A DNA stretch of 64,000 nucleotides from Fibrobacterota bacterium (GCA_003165595.1 PLWQ01000024.1:39861-103860), one strand, 5' to 3'. Shown: positions 26,081 to 34,951, counted from the first letter of the stretch. Program-made: numbers and translations. The notes: generated by a model not told the origin, from the sequence alone.

Positions 26081-26727
26081 TGGAAAACAAAACAGACCAG
26101 CCGGAATCGAAGGAATGTGGCCCGGATTGCGCATGTAATAATGAAAAGGGACTTTCCCGGCGTACAAAGGTCATCCTTCTCGCCGTCATTGTCATCTGCG
26201 CCGGTGCCGTGCTGTCTGCCTCCATTGTGCGTAAATCCAGCCAGGCAAAAGCACCCGCGGCCTCCAGCTACGCTTCGGCGCTTTCCCTTAAATCATCAGC
26301 GGCGCCGGCAAAAACGGATTCGACATCCGGGCCCGGAGATGTCGGGAAAGCGATTTCATTCGCCATGCTGCCGTCCTTCGCGTCACTCGACACTCTGGCG
26401 GCCGACTTTGACGGCGTCTTCATCCTTATGGTGAAAAGTGAGGCGGAGAAAACGAAAGCCATCACTCAGGAAATCGGCAATGCTGCGGCCACAATAACGG
26501 CAAAAGGGGTGCGCATGGGCGCATTCCAGCTTGCTGCCGGAAGTCCCGAATTCGAGTCTTTGAGCACCCAGGTTCCTTCTCCAGGCGTGATTGTTGTAGT
26601 CAAGGGTCATGGCATGCGCGCAGTGACGGGAAATAATATCACCCGAACAAACCTCCTTCAGGCATGTATCGCCGCAATGCAGCCATCCGGATGCTGCCCG
26701 GCGGGAGGGAATCGCGTTTGTAAGTAA
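26080..26727 (+). CDS. Cys-rich membrane-anchored protein of unknown function
   Basis: 215 residues with a GTG start overlapping the arsC stop. An N-terminal cysteine group (CGPDCACN) is followed by one membrane segment (about 28-50), a Ser/Ala/Lys linker and a soluble domain of about 130 residues. That domain has a thioredoxin-like strand pattern but no CxxC, and ends in GCCPAGGNRVCK. The cysteines at both ends would lie on opposite sides of the membrane, suggesting metal capture or relay. No family recognised. Confidence 0.7.
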   Translation: MENKTDQPESKECGPDCACNNEKGLSRRTKVILLAVIVICAGAVLSASIVRKSSQAKAPAASSYASALSLKSSAAPAKTDSTSGPGDVGKAISFAMLPSFASLDTLAADFDGVFILMVKSEAEKTKAITQEIGNAAATITAKGVRMGAFQLAAGSPEFESLSTQVPSPGVIVVVKGHGMRAVTGNNITRTNLLQACIAAMQPSGCCPAGGNRVCK

Positions 26728-26750
26728 CTATTGAAAAGGAGACGATTTTA

Positions 26751-27452
26751 ATGCAGGAAGCTATTGCCGCGATCAAATCGATGCTCAACGGCGCCGGGTA
26801 CGGTCCTGTCTCTATTGCATTTTCATTTGTTCTGGGTATTCTCAGCGTAATCGCGAGCGCATGCTGCACATTGCCGCTCGTGGGCGCAGTTGCGGGATAT
26901 TCCCTTATTCAGGATGATAACCGGCAAAAGGCCTTCCAATCCGCGCTTTTGTTCATAACCGGGGCGGTTACCGCGCTGATGGCAATAGGAACGGTATTCA
27001 TCTTCTTGGGACAATCGGCCATTCGGGTTTCCGGCGATTATTGGAAAATTGCCGGAGGTTCCATGGCGCTTTTATTCGGCATCGCATCGCTCCGGCTATT
27101 TCCCTTTGCATTCCCGAAACTCCATTTTTTGACATCCGGGAATAAATCGAGCACCTTGGTTTCCGGTTTTTCCGGTATTATCTTCGGCGGTACCATTGTG
27201 GTGACCTCACTGCCATGCAATCCCGGTATTTTTATCATTCTCGGCGCCGCTGTGCTTGAGAAACACGCTATCTGGGCTCTCGCCAACCTTTTCGCCTATG
27301 CCATCGGTTTCAGTGCTCCGTTGTCGGCGCTCGTTTTCGGACTTTCTTTCGGCAAGAGCCTTGTAAGGCTGCAAAAGGTGGAAGAAATCGTCAGGACTGC
27401 CGCCGGGCTCCTGCTGATTGCGATGGCGTTTTATCTCTTTTATACCTACTGA
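26751..27452 (+). CDS. CcdA/DsbD-like membrane thiol transporter
   Basis: 233 residues, six hydrophobic segments, with cysteine loops ASACCTLPLVG near residue 37 and SLPCNPGIF near residue 160. The vicinal CC in the first loop is unusual for CcdA and may favour metal or metalloid binding. Together with the anchored Cys-rich protein encoded 24 bases upstream it may form a reduction or transfer unit for the following HgcA. Preceded by AAGGAG. Confidence 0.87.
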   Translation: MQEAIAAIKSMLNGAGYGPVSIAFSFVLGILSVIASACCTLPLVGAVAGYSLIQDDNRQKAFQSALLFITGAVTALMAIGTVFIFLGQSAIRVSGDYWKIAGGSMALLFGIASLRLFPFAFPKLHFLTSGNKSSTLVSGFSGIIFGGTIVVTSLPCNPGIFIILGAAVLEKHAIWALANLFAYAIGFSAPLSALVFGLSFGKSLVRLQKVEEIVRTAAGLLLIAMAFYLFYTY

Positions 27453-27486
27453 ACGCCCAGACCGATTTCAGAAGGCATTTTGAACT

Positions 27487-28551
27487 ATGACAAATGATAA
27501 TTATTCCCGCGACAAAGGTTCAGGTGCAGCTATTCCGAGCGCTCCCCCAGTCTGCCTTTTGTCCAACATAAGCCTGGCCGACCGCTTTGGTTCGGTTATG
27601 TGCCGCGTAAGCAATGGTTTCAGGATGAAATATACGGTTACCCCGGGACTTTACACCTTGGGCAACCCAGACCGGAATTCTCCCGTGCTCGTTACGGGCA
27701 ATTACCGCCTGAGTCTTAATGCGCTGCGTGTCTCTATCAACGACAGGAACGCCTGGATTCTTATTGTTGACACCAAGGGAATCAATGTCTGGTGCGCTGC
27801 CGGAAAAGGCACGTTTTGCACCAAAGAGATAGTGAAACAGCTTTCGGCATGCGATCTCAAATCAAAAATCGCACATCGTACCCTCATCCTTCCGCAGCTT
27901 GGCGCATCCGGTGCTTCCGCATCAAAGGTACAAAAGGAAAGCGGCTTTTCGGTAAGATTCGGGCCGGTGCGCGCATCGGACATACCGGCATATCTTGACA
28001 ATAACTGCACCGCGAGTCCTGCGATGCGGCGTGTGCGGTTTTCCTTCGTTGATCGTGCAAAACTTGTTCCCATGGAGACGATCCCCGCATTCAAGAAAGC
28101 AGGACTCTTCTTGCTCATTGCCGCTGTTCTGTTTGGCATGACACGTAATGGAATCATGTACGGACTTGCGCTGTCGGGAGTATTGCCTCTCGTAATAGCA
28201 GGACTGGTCGCTCTTTTCACAGGCACGATCCTTTCGCCGCTGCTGCTGCCATTCATTCCGGGCCGGGCATTTTCGCTCAAGGGATTCGTTACCGGCCTGA
28301 CAGGTGCGATAGCAATTATTTTCCTATTGCCGATTTGTCGAAGCACTCCGTTCTTGACAGCATTCAACCTGGTTTCTGTGCCCGCGTTCAGCTCCTATCT
28401 GGCATTCCTGTTCACAGGCAGCACCACCTATACGTCGCCATCTGGCGTCAAAGCAGAGCTGAAAATCGCCTGGCCGCTCTACCTCGTGAGCGCTGCCGTT
28501 TCCGGTGTGCTGCTTGTTCTCGTATTTGTTCGCTTCCGGGGGATCTTATGA
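27487..28551 (+). CDS. hgcA: Mercury methylation corrinoid protein HgcA
   Basis: 354 residues. The soluble N-terminal corrinoid domain has the diagnostic cap-helix motif NVWCAAGK (N100 to K107), with C103 the lower-axial cobalt ligand known from HgcA. Five hydrophobic segments follow (about 205-354), the HgcA-specific membrane domain absent from acetyl-CoA-pathway corrinoid proteins. HgcA transfers a methyl group from methyl-corrinoid to Hg(II). A further cysteine (C111) lies in KGTFCT. The stop overlaps the hgcB start by four bases (ATGA). Unusually, the gene lies in an operon with arsR, arsC and acr3. Confidence 0.96.
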   Translation: MTNDNYSRDKGSGAAIPSAPPVCLLSNISLADRFGSVMCRVSNGFRMKYTVTPGLYTLGNPDRNSPVLVTGNYRLSLNALRVSINDRNAWILIVDTKGINVWCAAGKGTFCTKEIVKQLSACDLKSKIAHRTLILPQLGASGASASKVQKESGFSVRFGPVRASDIPAYLDNNCTASPAMRRVRFSFVDRAKLVPMETIPAFKKAGLFLLIAAVLFGMTRNGIMYGLALSGVLPLVIAGLVALFTGTILSPLLLPFIPGRAFSLKGFVTGLTGAIAIIFLLPICRSTPFLTAFNLVSVPAFSSYLAFLFTGSTTYTSPSGVKAELKIAWPLYLVSAAVSGVLLVLVFVRFRGIL

Positions 28552-28853
28552 AGCATTTGTACTTATCCGGCGTGTCGACCCTCAAACTTGCTGTAGAAAA
28601 ATGTACCGGCTGTGAACGGTGCGTTGAGGTCTGCCCGCATGGCGTCTTTGAAATTCACAATCATCGTGCCAAAATCATTGCTCTTGACAACTGCATGGAA
28701 TGCGGAGCTTGCGCTCAGAACTGCGCGGTTGGCGCACTATCCGTAAGAAACGGCGTGGGCTGCGCCGTCGCAATGATCAATGGATTGATGACCAAGGGCG
28801 ATCCTGATAAGGGCACGTGTGATTGCGGGGGCGATTCCGGAAGCTGTTGTTAA
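28548..28853 (+). CDS. hgcB: Mercury methylation ferredoxin HgcB
   Basis: 101 residues, two [4Fe-4S] sites: C19, C22, C25, C29 and C49, C52, C55, C59, the second within the HgcB-typical CMECGACAQNC. C72 (GVGCA) corresponds to the conserved extra cysteine, and C91, C93, C100 and C101 form the C-terminal cysteine tail thought to hand Hg(II) or electrons to HgcA. HgcB is required with HgcA for methylmercury formation in characterised organisms. The ATG at 28548 overlaps the hgcA stop. Confidence 0.95.
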   Translation: MKHLYLSGVSTLKLAVEKCTGCERCVEVCPHGVFEIHNHRAKIIALDNCMECGACAQNCAVGALSVRNGVGCAVAMINGLMTKGDPDKGTCDCGGDSGSCC

Positions 28854-28877
28854 GGCCTCAATGTAAGGAGTGATATC

Positions 28878-29930
28878 ATGGCTGATGCCGCAAAGAAACG
28901 TCTTTCGTTTCTCGACCGTTACCTTACTCTCTGGATCTTTATCGCCATGGGGGTTGGCGTTGCTGTCGGGTGGCTGGTTCCGACCACCTCGGACCTGCTT
29001 TCACGCCTGAGCGTGGGAACAACGTCGATACCAATCGCCATCGGCTTGATAATTATGATGTATCCTCCCCTTGCAAAGGTAAACTATCGGCGGATTGGCG
29101 GAGTCTTTTCTGATAGAAAAGCGCTGTCATTGTCGCTCGTGCAGAACTGGATTCTCGGTCCGATTCTTATGTTTGCCCTGGCAATCATCTTTTTGCGAGG
29201 TCAGCCGCACTTAATGACCGGCGTCATCATCATCGGCCTGGCGCGTTGCATAGCAATGGTCATCGTATGGAACAGCCTTGCAAAGGGTGACAGCGAATAT
29301 GCGGCTGCGCTGGTCGCATTTAATTCTCTTTTCCAAGTGCTCTTTTTCGCCGTCTATGCCTATGTTTTTGTCACGGTGTTGCCCCCCTTGTTCGGTCTTG
29401 CCGGGCAAGCAGTACATGTGTCAATGAAGGATGTGGCGGTCAGTGTGGGAATTTATCTGGGCATTCCGTTTGGCGCGGGCTTTCTTACCCGAGTGATTCT
29501 TGAGCCGATAAAAGGCGAAACGTGGTATACACAAAAGTTCATGCCGAAGATCGGTCCCGTCGCTCTCATCGCGCTGCTTTTTACGATCCTCGTCATGTTT
29601 ATCTATAAAGGCAAGACCATCATCGCCCTGCCGCTGGATGTGGTGCGCGTTGCGATTCCTCTATCCGTTTATTTTCTAATCATGTTCTTCGGATCGATGT
29701 TTATCACTCGCCGGCTCGGAATAAACTATGGAGAAGCGGTCAGTCTTTCATTCACCGCTGCAAGCAACAACTTTGAACTTGCCATAGCAGTTGCTGTCGG
29801 AGTATTCGGCATCGCTTCGCAGGAGGCCTTTGCCGCCGTCATCGGCCCGCTCATTGAAGTTCCTGTAATGATCGCCCTTGTGAATGTGGCGCTCAAGCTG
29901 AAGAAAGGATATCTCGCCAATGTCAAATGA
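28878..29930 (+). CDS. acr3: ACR3-type arsenite efflux permease
   Basis: 350 residues, ten predicted hydrophobic segments. The conserved cysteine is in [13 protein letters not shown] near residue 120, and the conserved glutamate in [16 protein letters not shown] near residue 295; both are needed for As(III) transport in ACR3 proteins. It exports arsenite made by ArsC and is the last gene of the operon, 24 bases after hgcB, with AAGGAG before the ATG. A nested palindrome follows. Confidence 0.95.
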   Translation: MADAAKKRLSFLDRYLTLWIFIAMGVGVAVGWLVPTTSDLLSRLSVGTTSIPIAIGLIIMMYPPLAKVNYRRIGGVFSDRKALSLSLVQNWILGPILMFALAIIFLRGQPHLMTGVIIIGLARCIAMVIVWNSLAKGDSEYAAALVAFNSLFQVLFFAVYAYVFVTVLPPLFGLAGQAVHVSMKDVAVSVGIYLGIPFGAGFLTRVILEPIKGETWYTQKFMPKIGPVALIALLFTILVMFIYKGKTIIALPLDVVRVAIPLSVYFLIMFFGSMFITRRLGINYGEAVSLSFTAASNNFELAIAVAVGVFGIASQEAFAAVIGPLIEVPVMIALVNVALKLKKGYLANVK

Positions 29931-30002
29931 CAAGCAGCCCTGCTGCTGACGCTCCGCTGCCGCACCCATACCCGGCAGGTCTACTATAGTAAGTGTGTTA
30001 CT

Positions 30003-30067
30003 GCACCTCGTGGGTGCCCCAAAACTGATGTTTGAATCTTGCAATCAAACTCTTTGGGAGTGCACCC
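30003..30067. terminator. Nested palindrome after acr3, possible bidirectional terminator
   Basis: Three collinear helices: GGGTGC (30012-30017) with GCACCC (30062-30067), CCCAAA (30018-30023) with TTTGGG (30053-30058), and GTTTGA (30030-30035) with TCAAAC (30045-30050). GCACC at 30003-30007 can pair alternatively with GGGTGC. No U tract follows, so it may be an mRNA 3-prime protector rather than an intrinsic terminator. The remaining bases to 30175 hold no gene. Confidence 0.5.
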
Positions 30068-30174
30068 TGGCGGGTAGCGTTTCAGACAACCGGCGCTTGC
30101 GACAAAAGGGCGCATTGCAACGCGCCCCTGAGTAGCGCACGTCCCCCACAAAGAGCGGGCATCATTATTTATTA

Positions 30175-30618
30175 TTATCTCTGCGTCCGCCCATTTCCTT
30201 CCTTCTGCATCTTGTCAACATAGGCCTCAAACGCCGTCTTGCCTTCATCCTTCCAGTACTGGTCGAAATAGCGCCAGTCGCGGTACGAACCGTTGACGCG
30301 CCAATCCTCGTTGCCGTGGAAATCCCGGTGCCGCAGCCACCGCGGCCCGCCATGACGCCCGTGGTGGCTGCCGTGATGCATGCCATTGCCGCCAAAGAGC
30401 AGCTTGGCAAGAAGCACGATGCCGAACGCCTGCCAGTAGGTTATTGCTTTGAGTCCGAACAGCACCGGCATGAGCCAGTTCCACAGGAGAAAGACCAGCC
30501 ACCCGAACAGCAGCGCAAACAGCACCGCAAACGCGACGCCGGCGATAACGAGCCCCACAATCCGCAACACCGGCTGCCCGTGAAAATGCGGAGAATGATG
30601 TTCAAACTCGTGTTCCAT
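30175..30618 (-). CDS. His-rich two-helix membrane protein
   Basis: 147 residues. The N-terminus HEFEHHSPHFHG and a central stretch MHHGSHHGRHGG are rich in histidine and flank two hydrophobic segments (about 18-45 and 55-72). The C-terminal half is charged and aromatic. It could bind metal ions; no family is recognised. It starts 14 bases after the sigma-factor gene and has an AGGAGG site, so the two are co-transcribed and may work together. Confidence 0.75.
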   Translation of the reverse strand: MEHEFEHHSPHFHGQPVLRIVGLVIAGVAFAVLFALLFGWLVFLLWNWLMPVLFGLKAITYWQAFGIVLLAKLLFGGNGMHHGSHHGRHGGPRWLRHRDFHGNEDWRVNGSYRDWRYFDQYWKDEGKTAFEAYVDKMQKEGNGRTQR

Positions 30619-30632
30619 GGATTCCTCCTTTG

Positions 30633-31181
30633 TTATTGGTTTCGGTATTCCTTAAGCGGGAGTGATTCCTTGAGCTTGGCCAATGCCCTTGATTTCTGGG
30701 CAAGCAGCGTTCCCAGCGGAAGTTCCCACATCTCCGACAATTCCTTGAACGTAAATCCTTCGAGCTCGGTGGCTACCACAACCGCCCGCTCGTTGTCGCT
30801 GAGCCGTTCCATGGCCGCGGCGAGCAGTTCCCGTAATTCGCGGTTATCTATTTCCGTGCCCGTATCAAACCTCGCATCATGCAGTGTCTCGGACAGCGAC
30901 AGCACCTCGTCTTCGTCATCATTTTTGTCAAGCTGTACGTTCTTCTTCCTGCTTCTGAACGAGTCTATCACCCTGTTGCGGAGGGCCTGGTACACATAGG
31001 CCGACACGCTGCGCAGCGGCGACAATGGATCGGCGCGGTCCAACAGCCCGGTCATCACGTCCTGCACAATGTCTTCGCCGTCGCGGTCGGCCGCGTCGCC
31101 GATGAGAGCGCGAACGTAGCCGACGAGCGCCGAACGCTCCGCCTTGATGAATGCGGCGATCCTGTCGTTGATCGATTCCAT
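30633..31181 (-). CDS. ECF-type RNA polymerase sigma factor
   Basis: 182 residues with region 2 (EDIVQDVMTGLLD) and region 4 (LSDNERAVVVATELEGFTFKELSEMW) separated by an acidic linker. It directs RNA polymerase to a small regulon. No anti-sigma factor with a zinc motif is adjacent; the His-rich membrane protein encoded downstream might play that part. Start 31181 is preferred because TAGGAA lies just upstream; an ATG at 31193 would add four residues. Confidence 0.88.
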   Translation of the reverse strand: MESINDRIAAFIKAERSALVGYVRALIGDAADRDGEDIVQDVMTGLLDRADPLSPLRSVSAYVYQALRNRVIDSFRSRKKNVQLDKNDDEDEVLSLSETLHDARFDTGTEIDNRELRELLAAAMERLSDNERAVVVATELEGFTFKELSEMWELPLGTLLAQKSRALAKLKESLPLKEYRNQ

Positions 31182-31216
31182 GGTTCCTACCATTCAAGAC
31201 GGAACCGGCCGAGAAA

Positions 31217-32254
31217 TTATTGCATGTTTTTAAGGATCGAAGGCGGCAAGGCCGCGCCGTTCGCCGGACCGAGCGCCCCGGTCTCGCACAGCAGCGAATG
31301 CACAGCTGCGCGCACGTCAACAACCGGTATCGTTTCAACCGCGGCGCCGGAAACGGGCGAGAGCACGGCGCGGTACACGTCCGACAGCGGCAGGTATTGA
31401 ATGTAGAATTGGGGAAGATTGATGTAGAACGCCACCACCGGGACGTTAAAGGCCGCCGCGATGTGCACGATGCACGTGTCCACGGTGAGCACCAAGTTCG
31501 CATTCTTTATGACAGGAAATGTCCCGAGGATGGATTCGGTGGGAAATACCAAGCTCCCGGGAACGCCCCGGGCAATCCCGTGCACTCGCTCCGCGTCGCG
31601 CGCTTCACACAGGAACACGGCCGGTCCGCAAACCAGCGGAAGCGAACAAAGCAGTTCCACCCACTTCCGGTCTGTCCAATATCGGACGGGCTTGGATGCT
31701 GAGATATTCACCGCGCAGTAGCGCGAAAGGTCGTTACCCGCGCGAAACGCGGCGAACGCCGCATCTTCCTCCGGTGTAGGCCCGGTGCTCGGCCGCGGCG
31801 AAGCGAGGTCTATTCCAAGGTACTGCAGGTTGCGAAGGCTTCTCAGCGTGTAATGTTCACCACCGGATTGCTGCTGGAAGGAGGGATGCGTGAAGACTTT
31901 GTCGCCGCGAAACCCGATTTTTGTTCCTGCGCGGGCACAACGCGCGAACATCGAGCTTTCGGTTGACTTGTGCTCCTTGGGATCGAGCCAGACGTCGAAC
32001 CGGGTGGTGAGGAGCGTCCCGCACAGGAGAAGGGTGCCGAGCGGGCGCTTGGTATATACGTGGACCCGGTCGATAAACGGGTTGCCCTCAACTATCCTGT
32101 AGTTGTTCCTGCCGGCCAGCAGGTGAAGTTCGCTGTGGGGGTTTGCCGCTTTGAGCGCGGAAAAAAGAGGTGTTATCAGAAGTAAATCGCCGATGCGACC
32201 AAGCTGCACGATGCAGATTTTTTTCGGTCTCGTGTCCCATGCGCGTGTGCTCAT
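31217..32254 (-). CDS. Glycosyltransferase family 9 (heptosyltransferase-like)
   Basis: 345 residues with the GT-B opening KKICIVQLGRIGDLLLITPL, the usual GT9 nucleotide-sugar/acceptor start, and a late TVDTCIVHIAAAFNVPVVAF motif that corresponds to the donor-binding region. GT9 enzymes add heptose or related sugars to lipopolysaccharide core. Start 32254 lies just before the conserved opening; the frame is open upstream. Not obviously linked to its neighbours. Confidence 0.87.
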   Translation of the reverse strand: MSTRAWDTRPKKICIVQLGRIGDLLLITPLFSALKAANPHSELHLLAGRNNYRIVEGNPFIDRVHVYTKRPLGTLLLCGTLLTTRFDVWLDPKEHKSTESSMFARCARAGTKIGFRGDKVFTHPSFQQQSGGEHYTLRSLRNLQYLGIDLASPRPSTGPTPEEDAAFAAFRAGNDLSRYCAVNISASKPVRYWTDRKWVELLCSLPLVCGPAVFLCEARDAERVHGIARGVPGSLVFPTESILGTFPVIKNANLVLTVDTCIVHIAAAFNVPVVAFYINLPQFYIQYLPLSDVYRAVLSPVSGAAVETIPVVDVRAAVHSLLCETGALGPANGAALPPSILKNMQ

Positions 32255-32614
32255 GCGAAGCCGTCCGGTTGCTCCTCTCGCACAAAGCTCGCGGGCATTG
32301 GGTGCGCGCGGCCCGTAGTGCGCCAATTTCCAACGGGTAAAGATACATTGCGCCCACAGGGCGCCTCGGGCTCACACGGCGCATTGACAAAGTTTAAGAT
32401 TCGTCGGGTACCCGGGCCGCAGTTTCCCGCAACATGCCGACGGCGGGCGATTACATATTTCGAAGCATGGTGGCGAGATTGATACCCGGATCCGTGATCC
32501 CGAGCTGAGAACTTCGCGCAACGCAATTTTTTTCAGCAGGAGCCTCTTGTTGCCGTCCCTCAGCTCCTTTTCGAATCCTCGCGTTTCGTCACGGCCGGCA
32601 CGACTTCAAGCACG
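32255..32614. other. Intergenic region
   Basis: About 360 bases between two minus-strand genes. It holds a short hairpin GCGCCC-ACA-GGGCGC near 32350 but no coding frame with support, no clear promoter and no sigma-54 site that I could find. Confidence 0.4.
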
Positions 32615-33217
32615 CTAGAACATGAGTTTGCCGGCCTTTTTGAAGAAGTCAATCAGCGCCGCGTTCCCGCGGGGATCGTCTTTTCGGCGATATATGCCGT
32701 CTTGAGAGACAAACGATATGGTGACCCTCGCGAGCTTGTCCGGTATCGCGTTCACCGTGGGCAGTACAATAATCGGACCGCTGTAATGCGAATTTCTGAG
32801 GTAATCCCTGGAAAAACCCTTTTGCACGAGAATTCCCGAATACACCGGCTCGTTGTTCAGGAATAGTATGAAGGAATGCATGTACAGTCCAGGCAATCGG
32901 GGCCTGAGCCTTTCGTAAGCGCCGGGCGCGAATTCAAAAGCCGTTTCAACCCATTTGGCCCGGTCAAATCTGAGAAACCGTATATCCTCAAGTGTCAAGA
33001 ACGGCACGCTGTCCACGGCCGCAATGCCGAAGGCGGCGGGTTTCGTTTTGGCCAAATCGACCATTTCCTTGGAGACAATTATCCTGAAAGTTGCCGGAGC
33101 AATTGCCCTGCTGGGCGCCGCGGCCCCGCTGCCCGGGTCGGATTGCGCACACAGCACACCTGCCGCAAGAAGCACCCACCACGGACATGCACCGTTAACC
33201 GTCACGAATCGATTCAT
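32615..33217 (-). CDS. Exported protein of unknown function
   Basis: 200 residues with a signal peptide (cleavage near VLCAQS, residue 24). The mature part has a mix of strands and helices (KWVETAFEFAPGAYERL, LYMHSFILFLNNEPVYSG) and no cysteines. No family recognised. It lies downstream of the NtrC-type regulator on the same strand, with a 175-base gap that holds nothing recognisable. Confidence 0.65.
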   Translation of the reverse strand: MNRFVTVNGACPWWVLLAAGVLCAQSDPGSGAAAPSRAIAPATFRIIVSKEMVDLAKTKPAAFGIAAVDSVPFLTLEDIRFLRFDRAKWVETAFEFAPGAYERLRPRLPGLYMHSFILFLNNEPVYSGILVQKGFSRDYLRNSHYSGPIIVLPTVNAIPDKLARVTISFVSQDGIYRRKDDPRGNAALIDFFKKAGKLMF

Positions 33218-33392
33218 GCAACCGCCGTCCCTTCCATCGCCCTACCGTTCTGCGAGTGCGGCTTAACCCTTGAAGGTGAACGCTTGACACCTGTATACTA
33301 TACGAACTCGGCTTTTCCCGTGCGTCAAATGCGCGCACCCCGCATACTCCGGACGTTCCCTGCGCGCTGTCCCGCGGTTCGGGAGCCAGTCG

Positions 33393-34751
33393 TCAAAACA
33401 AAGCCGCGTGCTGCGACTGCACAAGGTTGTTAATCCTCGCCAGCTTCCGGTAAAGCGACGAGAGCGAAATTCCCAACACTTCGCTCGCCCTGTACTTGTC
33501 TCCCTTGAAATGTTGGAGCACCCTCTGGATGTGAACTCTTTCCATTTCGTCAATATTCATCGGCGGCCCACCGGCGTCTCCCGAAAAGCGGGCCGCCCCC
33601 AGAGCATCGAGACCGGGAAAATGTTTGGGTGCTATCTCCTCTCCGCGGGCAAGGAGCCACGCCCGTTCCAGCATGTTCCGAAGCTCCCTGATGTTCCCGG
33701 GCCATGCGTAATCGTTCAGGGCCTGCACCACCGGCTCCGACATCGGAAGATGGGGATAGTCGAAAGTCTTGAGCAACTCTTCGGCCAGGCCCGGAATGTC
33801 TTCCTTTCTCTCCCGCAGTGCCGGCATCCGGATGGGAAAGACGCATATCCGGTAGTACAAGTCGTTTCTGAATTTGCCGGCTTCCGCCTGCGCCAGCAGG
33901 TCTTTGTTTGTTGCGCAAATCAAGCGAAAATCACTCTTCCGCACCTGGTTTTCGCCGATCCTTCGGAACGACCTTTCTTCGATGGTTTTGAGAAGCTGGG
34001 CCTGAACTTCGAAGTCCATGTCTCCTATCTCGTCAAGAAACAGGGTGCCACCGTCGGCCACTTCGATAAGCCCCTCTCTGTCCTTGATGGATGAGGTAAA
34101 CGCTCCCTTGACGTGCCCGAACAATTCACTTCGGAGGAGTTCGCCCTTGAGGCTCGAACAATTGAGTTCCACGAATGCCTCGGCCTTTCTCTCGGAGTGA
34201 TTGTGGATCCACCTCGCCAGCACGCCCTTGCCGGTTCCGGTTTCTCCCAGGATCAGCACGACGGTGTCGTTAACCGCGGCGACCGACGCGTGGTCCATAA
34301 TCTCGGTGATTGCCTTGCTGGAGCCGAAATACGGATCGTCCTGTTTGACAAGACGATTCTGGACCAGCGCCTGCTTGCGCAGCGATCCGATTTCGAGCGT
34401 CCTCCTCAGAGACGCCAGAAGATCGGCGAGATCGACCGGTTTGGTAAGAAAGTCTTCGGCCCCGCATTTTGTCGCCTTCACCGCTGTTGGAATGTCACCG
34501 CTGCCGGTAATAACAATCACCGGGAGCAGCGGATACGATCTTTTCAAATCGGGCAGCCATTCCATGGCATCGCCGTCGGGCAATTTGAGGTCGAGCATCA
34601 CCGCATCGAACCGGTCGGAGGTCAGAGCGTTCCTTGCATCGGCAAGACTCGATGCGCTCGTTGCGGCAAATCCGTTCTTGGCAAGATAGCGTTCGTACCC
34701 GAAGCGGGCAGCTTCGTCGTCTTCTACGAGGAGCAGCTTTTGTTGTCTCAT
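33393..34751 (-). CDS. NtrC-family response regulator (sigma-54 activator)
   Basis: 452 residues: receiver domain (1-120, phosphoacceptor Asp in VMLDLKLPD), AAA+ domain with Walker A GETGTGKG (about 170) and a Fis-type HTH at the end (KYRASEVLGISLSSLYRKL). The sigma-54 contact loop reads GAFTSS instead of GAFTGA. No partner histidine kinase is in the window. Several sigma-54-type promoters lie around the polysaccharide locus, so, like PrsR-type regulators, it probably controls exopolysaccharide synthesis; this is inference from position. Confidence 0.92.
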   Translation of the reverse strand: MRQQKLLLVEDDEAARFGYERYLAKNGFAATSASSLADARNALTSDRFDAVMLDLKLPDGDAMEWLPDLKRSYPLLPVIVITGSGDIPTAVKATKCGAEDFLTKPVDLADLLASLRRTLEIGSLRKQALVQNRLVKQDDPYFGSSKAITEIMDHASVAAVNDTVVLILGETGTGKGVLARWIHNHSERKAEAFVELNCSSLKGELLRSELFGHVKGAFTSSIKDREGLIEVADGGTLFLDEIGDMDFEVQAQLLKTIEERSFRRIGENQVRKSDFRLICATNKDLLAQAEAGKFRNDLYYRICVFPIRMPALRERKEDIPGLAEELLKTFDYPHLPMSEPVVQALNDYAWPGNIRELRNMLERAWLLARGEEIAPKHFPGLDALGAARFSGDAGGPPMNIDEMERVHIQRVLQHFKGDKYRASEVLGISLSSLYRKLARINNLVQSQHAALF

Positions 34752-34951
34752 GGAACCCTACCGGAAAAGATGGCGTATGGGACTCGGTTCATGGAATTCG
34801 ATTCTTGCCCCGCCCCGGCCTCTTACTTCGTAAAGCAAGGCTCTCCTGCCGGAACCCAATTCTCCTGCCGGGGTTGCAACAAATTTCGCGATAGCGAGAA
34901 AAGATGCGGCCGAATTCTGCTTCGCAAAAGCGACATGCTCGCTTGAATCCT

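Noticed and set aside
30003-30067. Integron attC site
   Set aside because: The palindrome lacks RYYYAAC/GTTRRRY core sites, and no integrase or cassette array is present.
33219-33232. Minus-strand GGGAC-N-TTGC as a sigma-54 promoter for the exported protein at 32615-33217
   Set aside because: The -24 element lacks GGCA, and the site abuts the start codon, leaving no leader.
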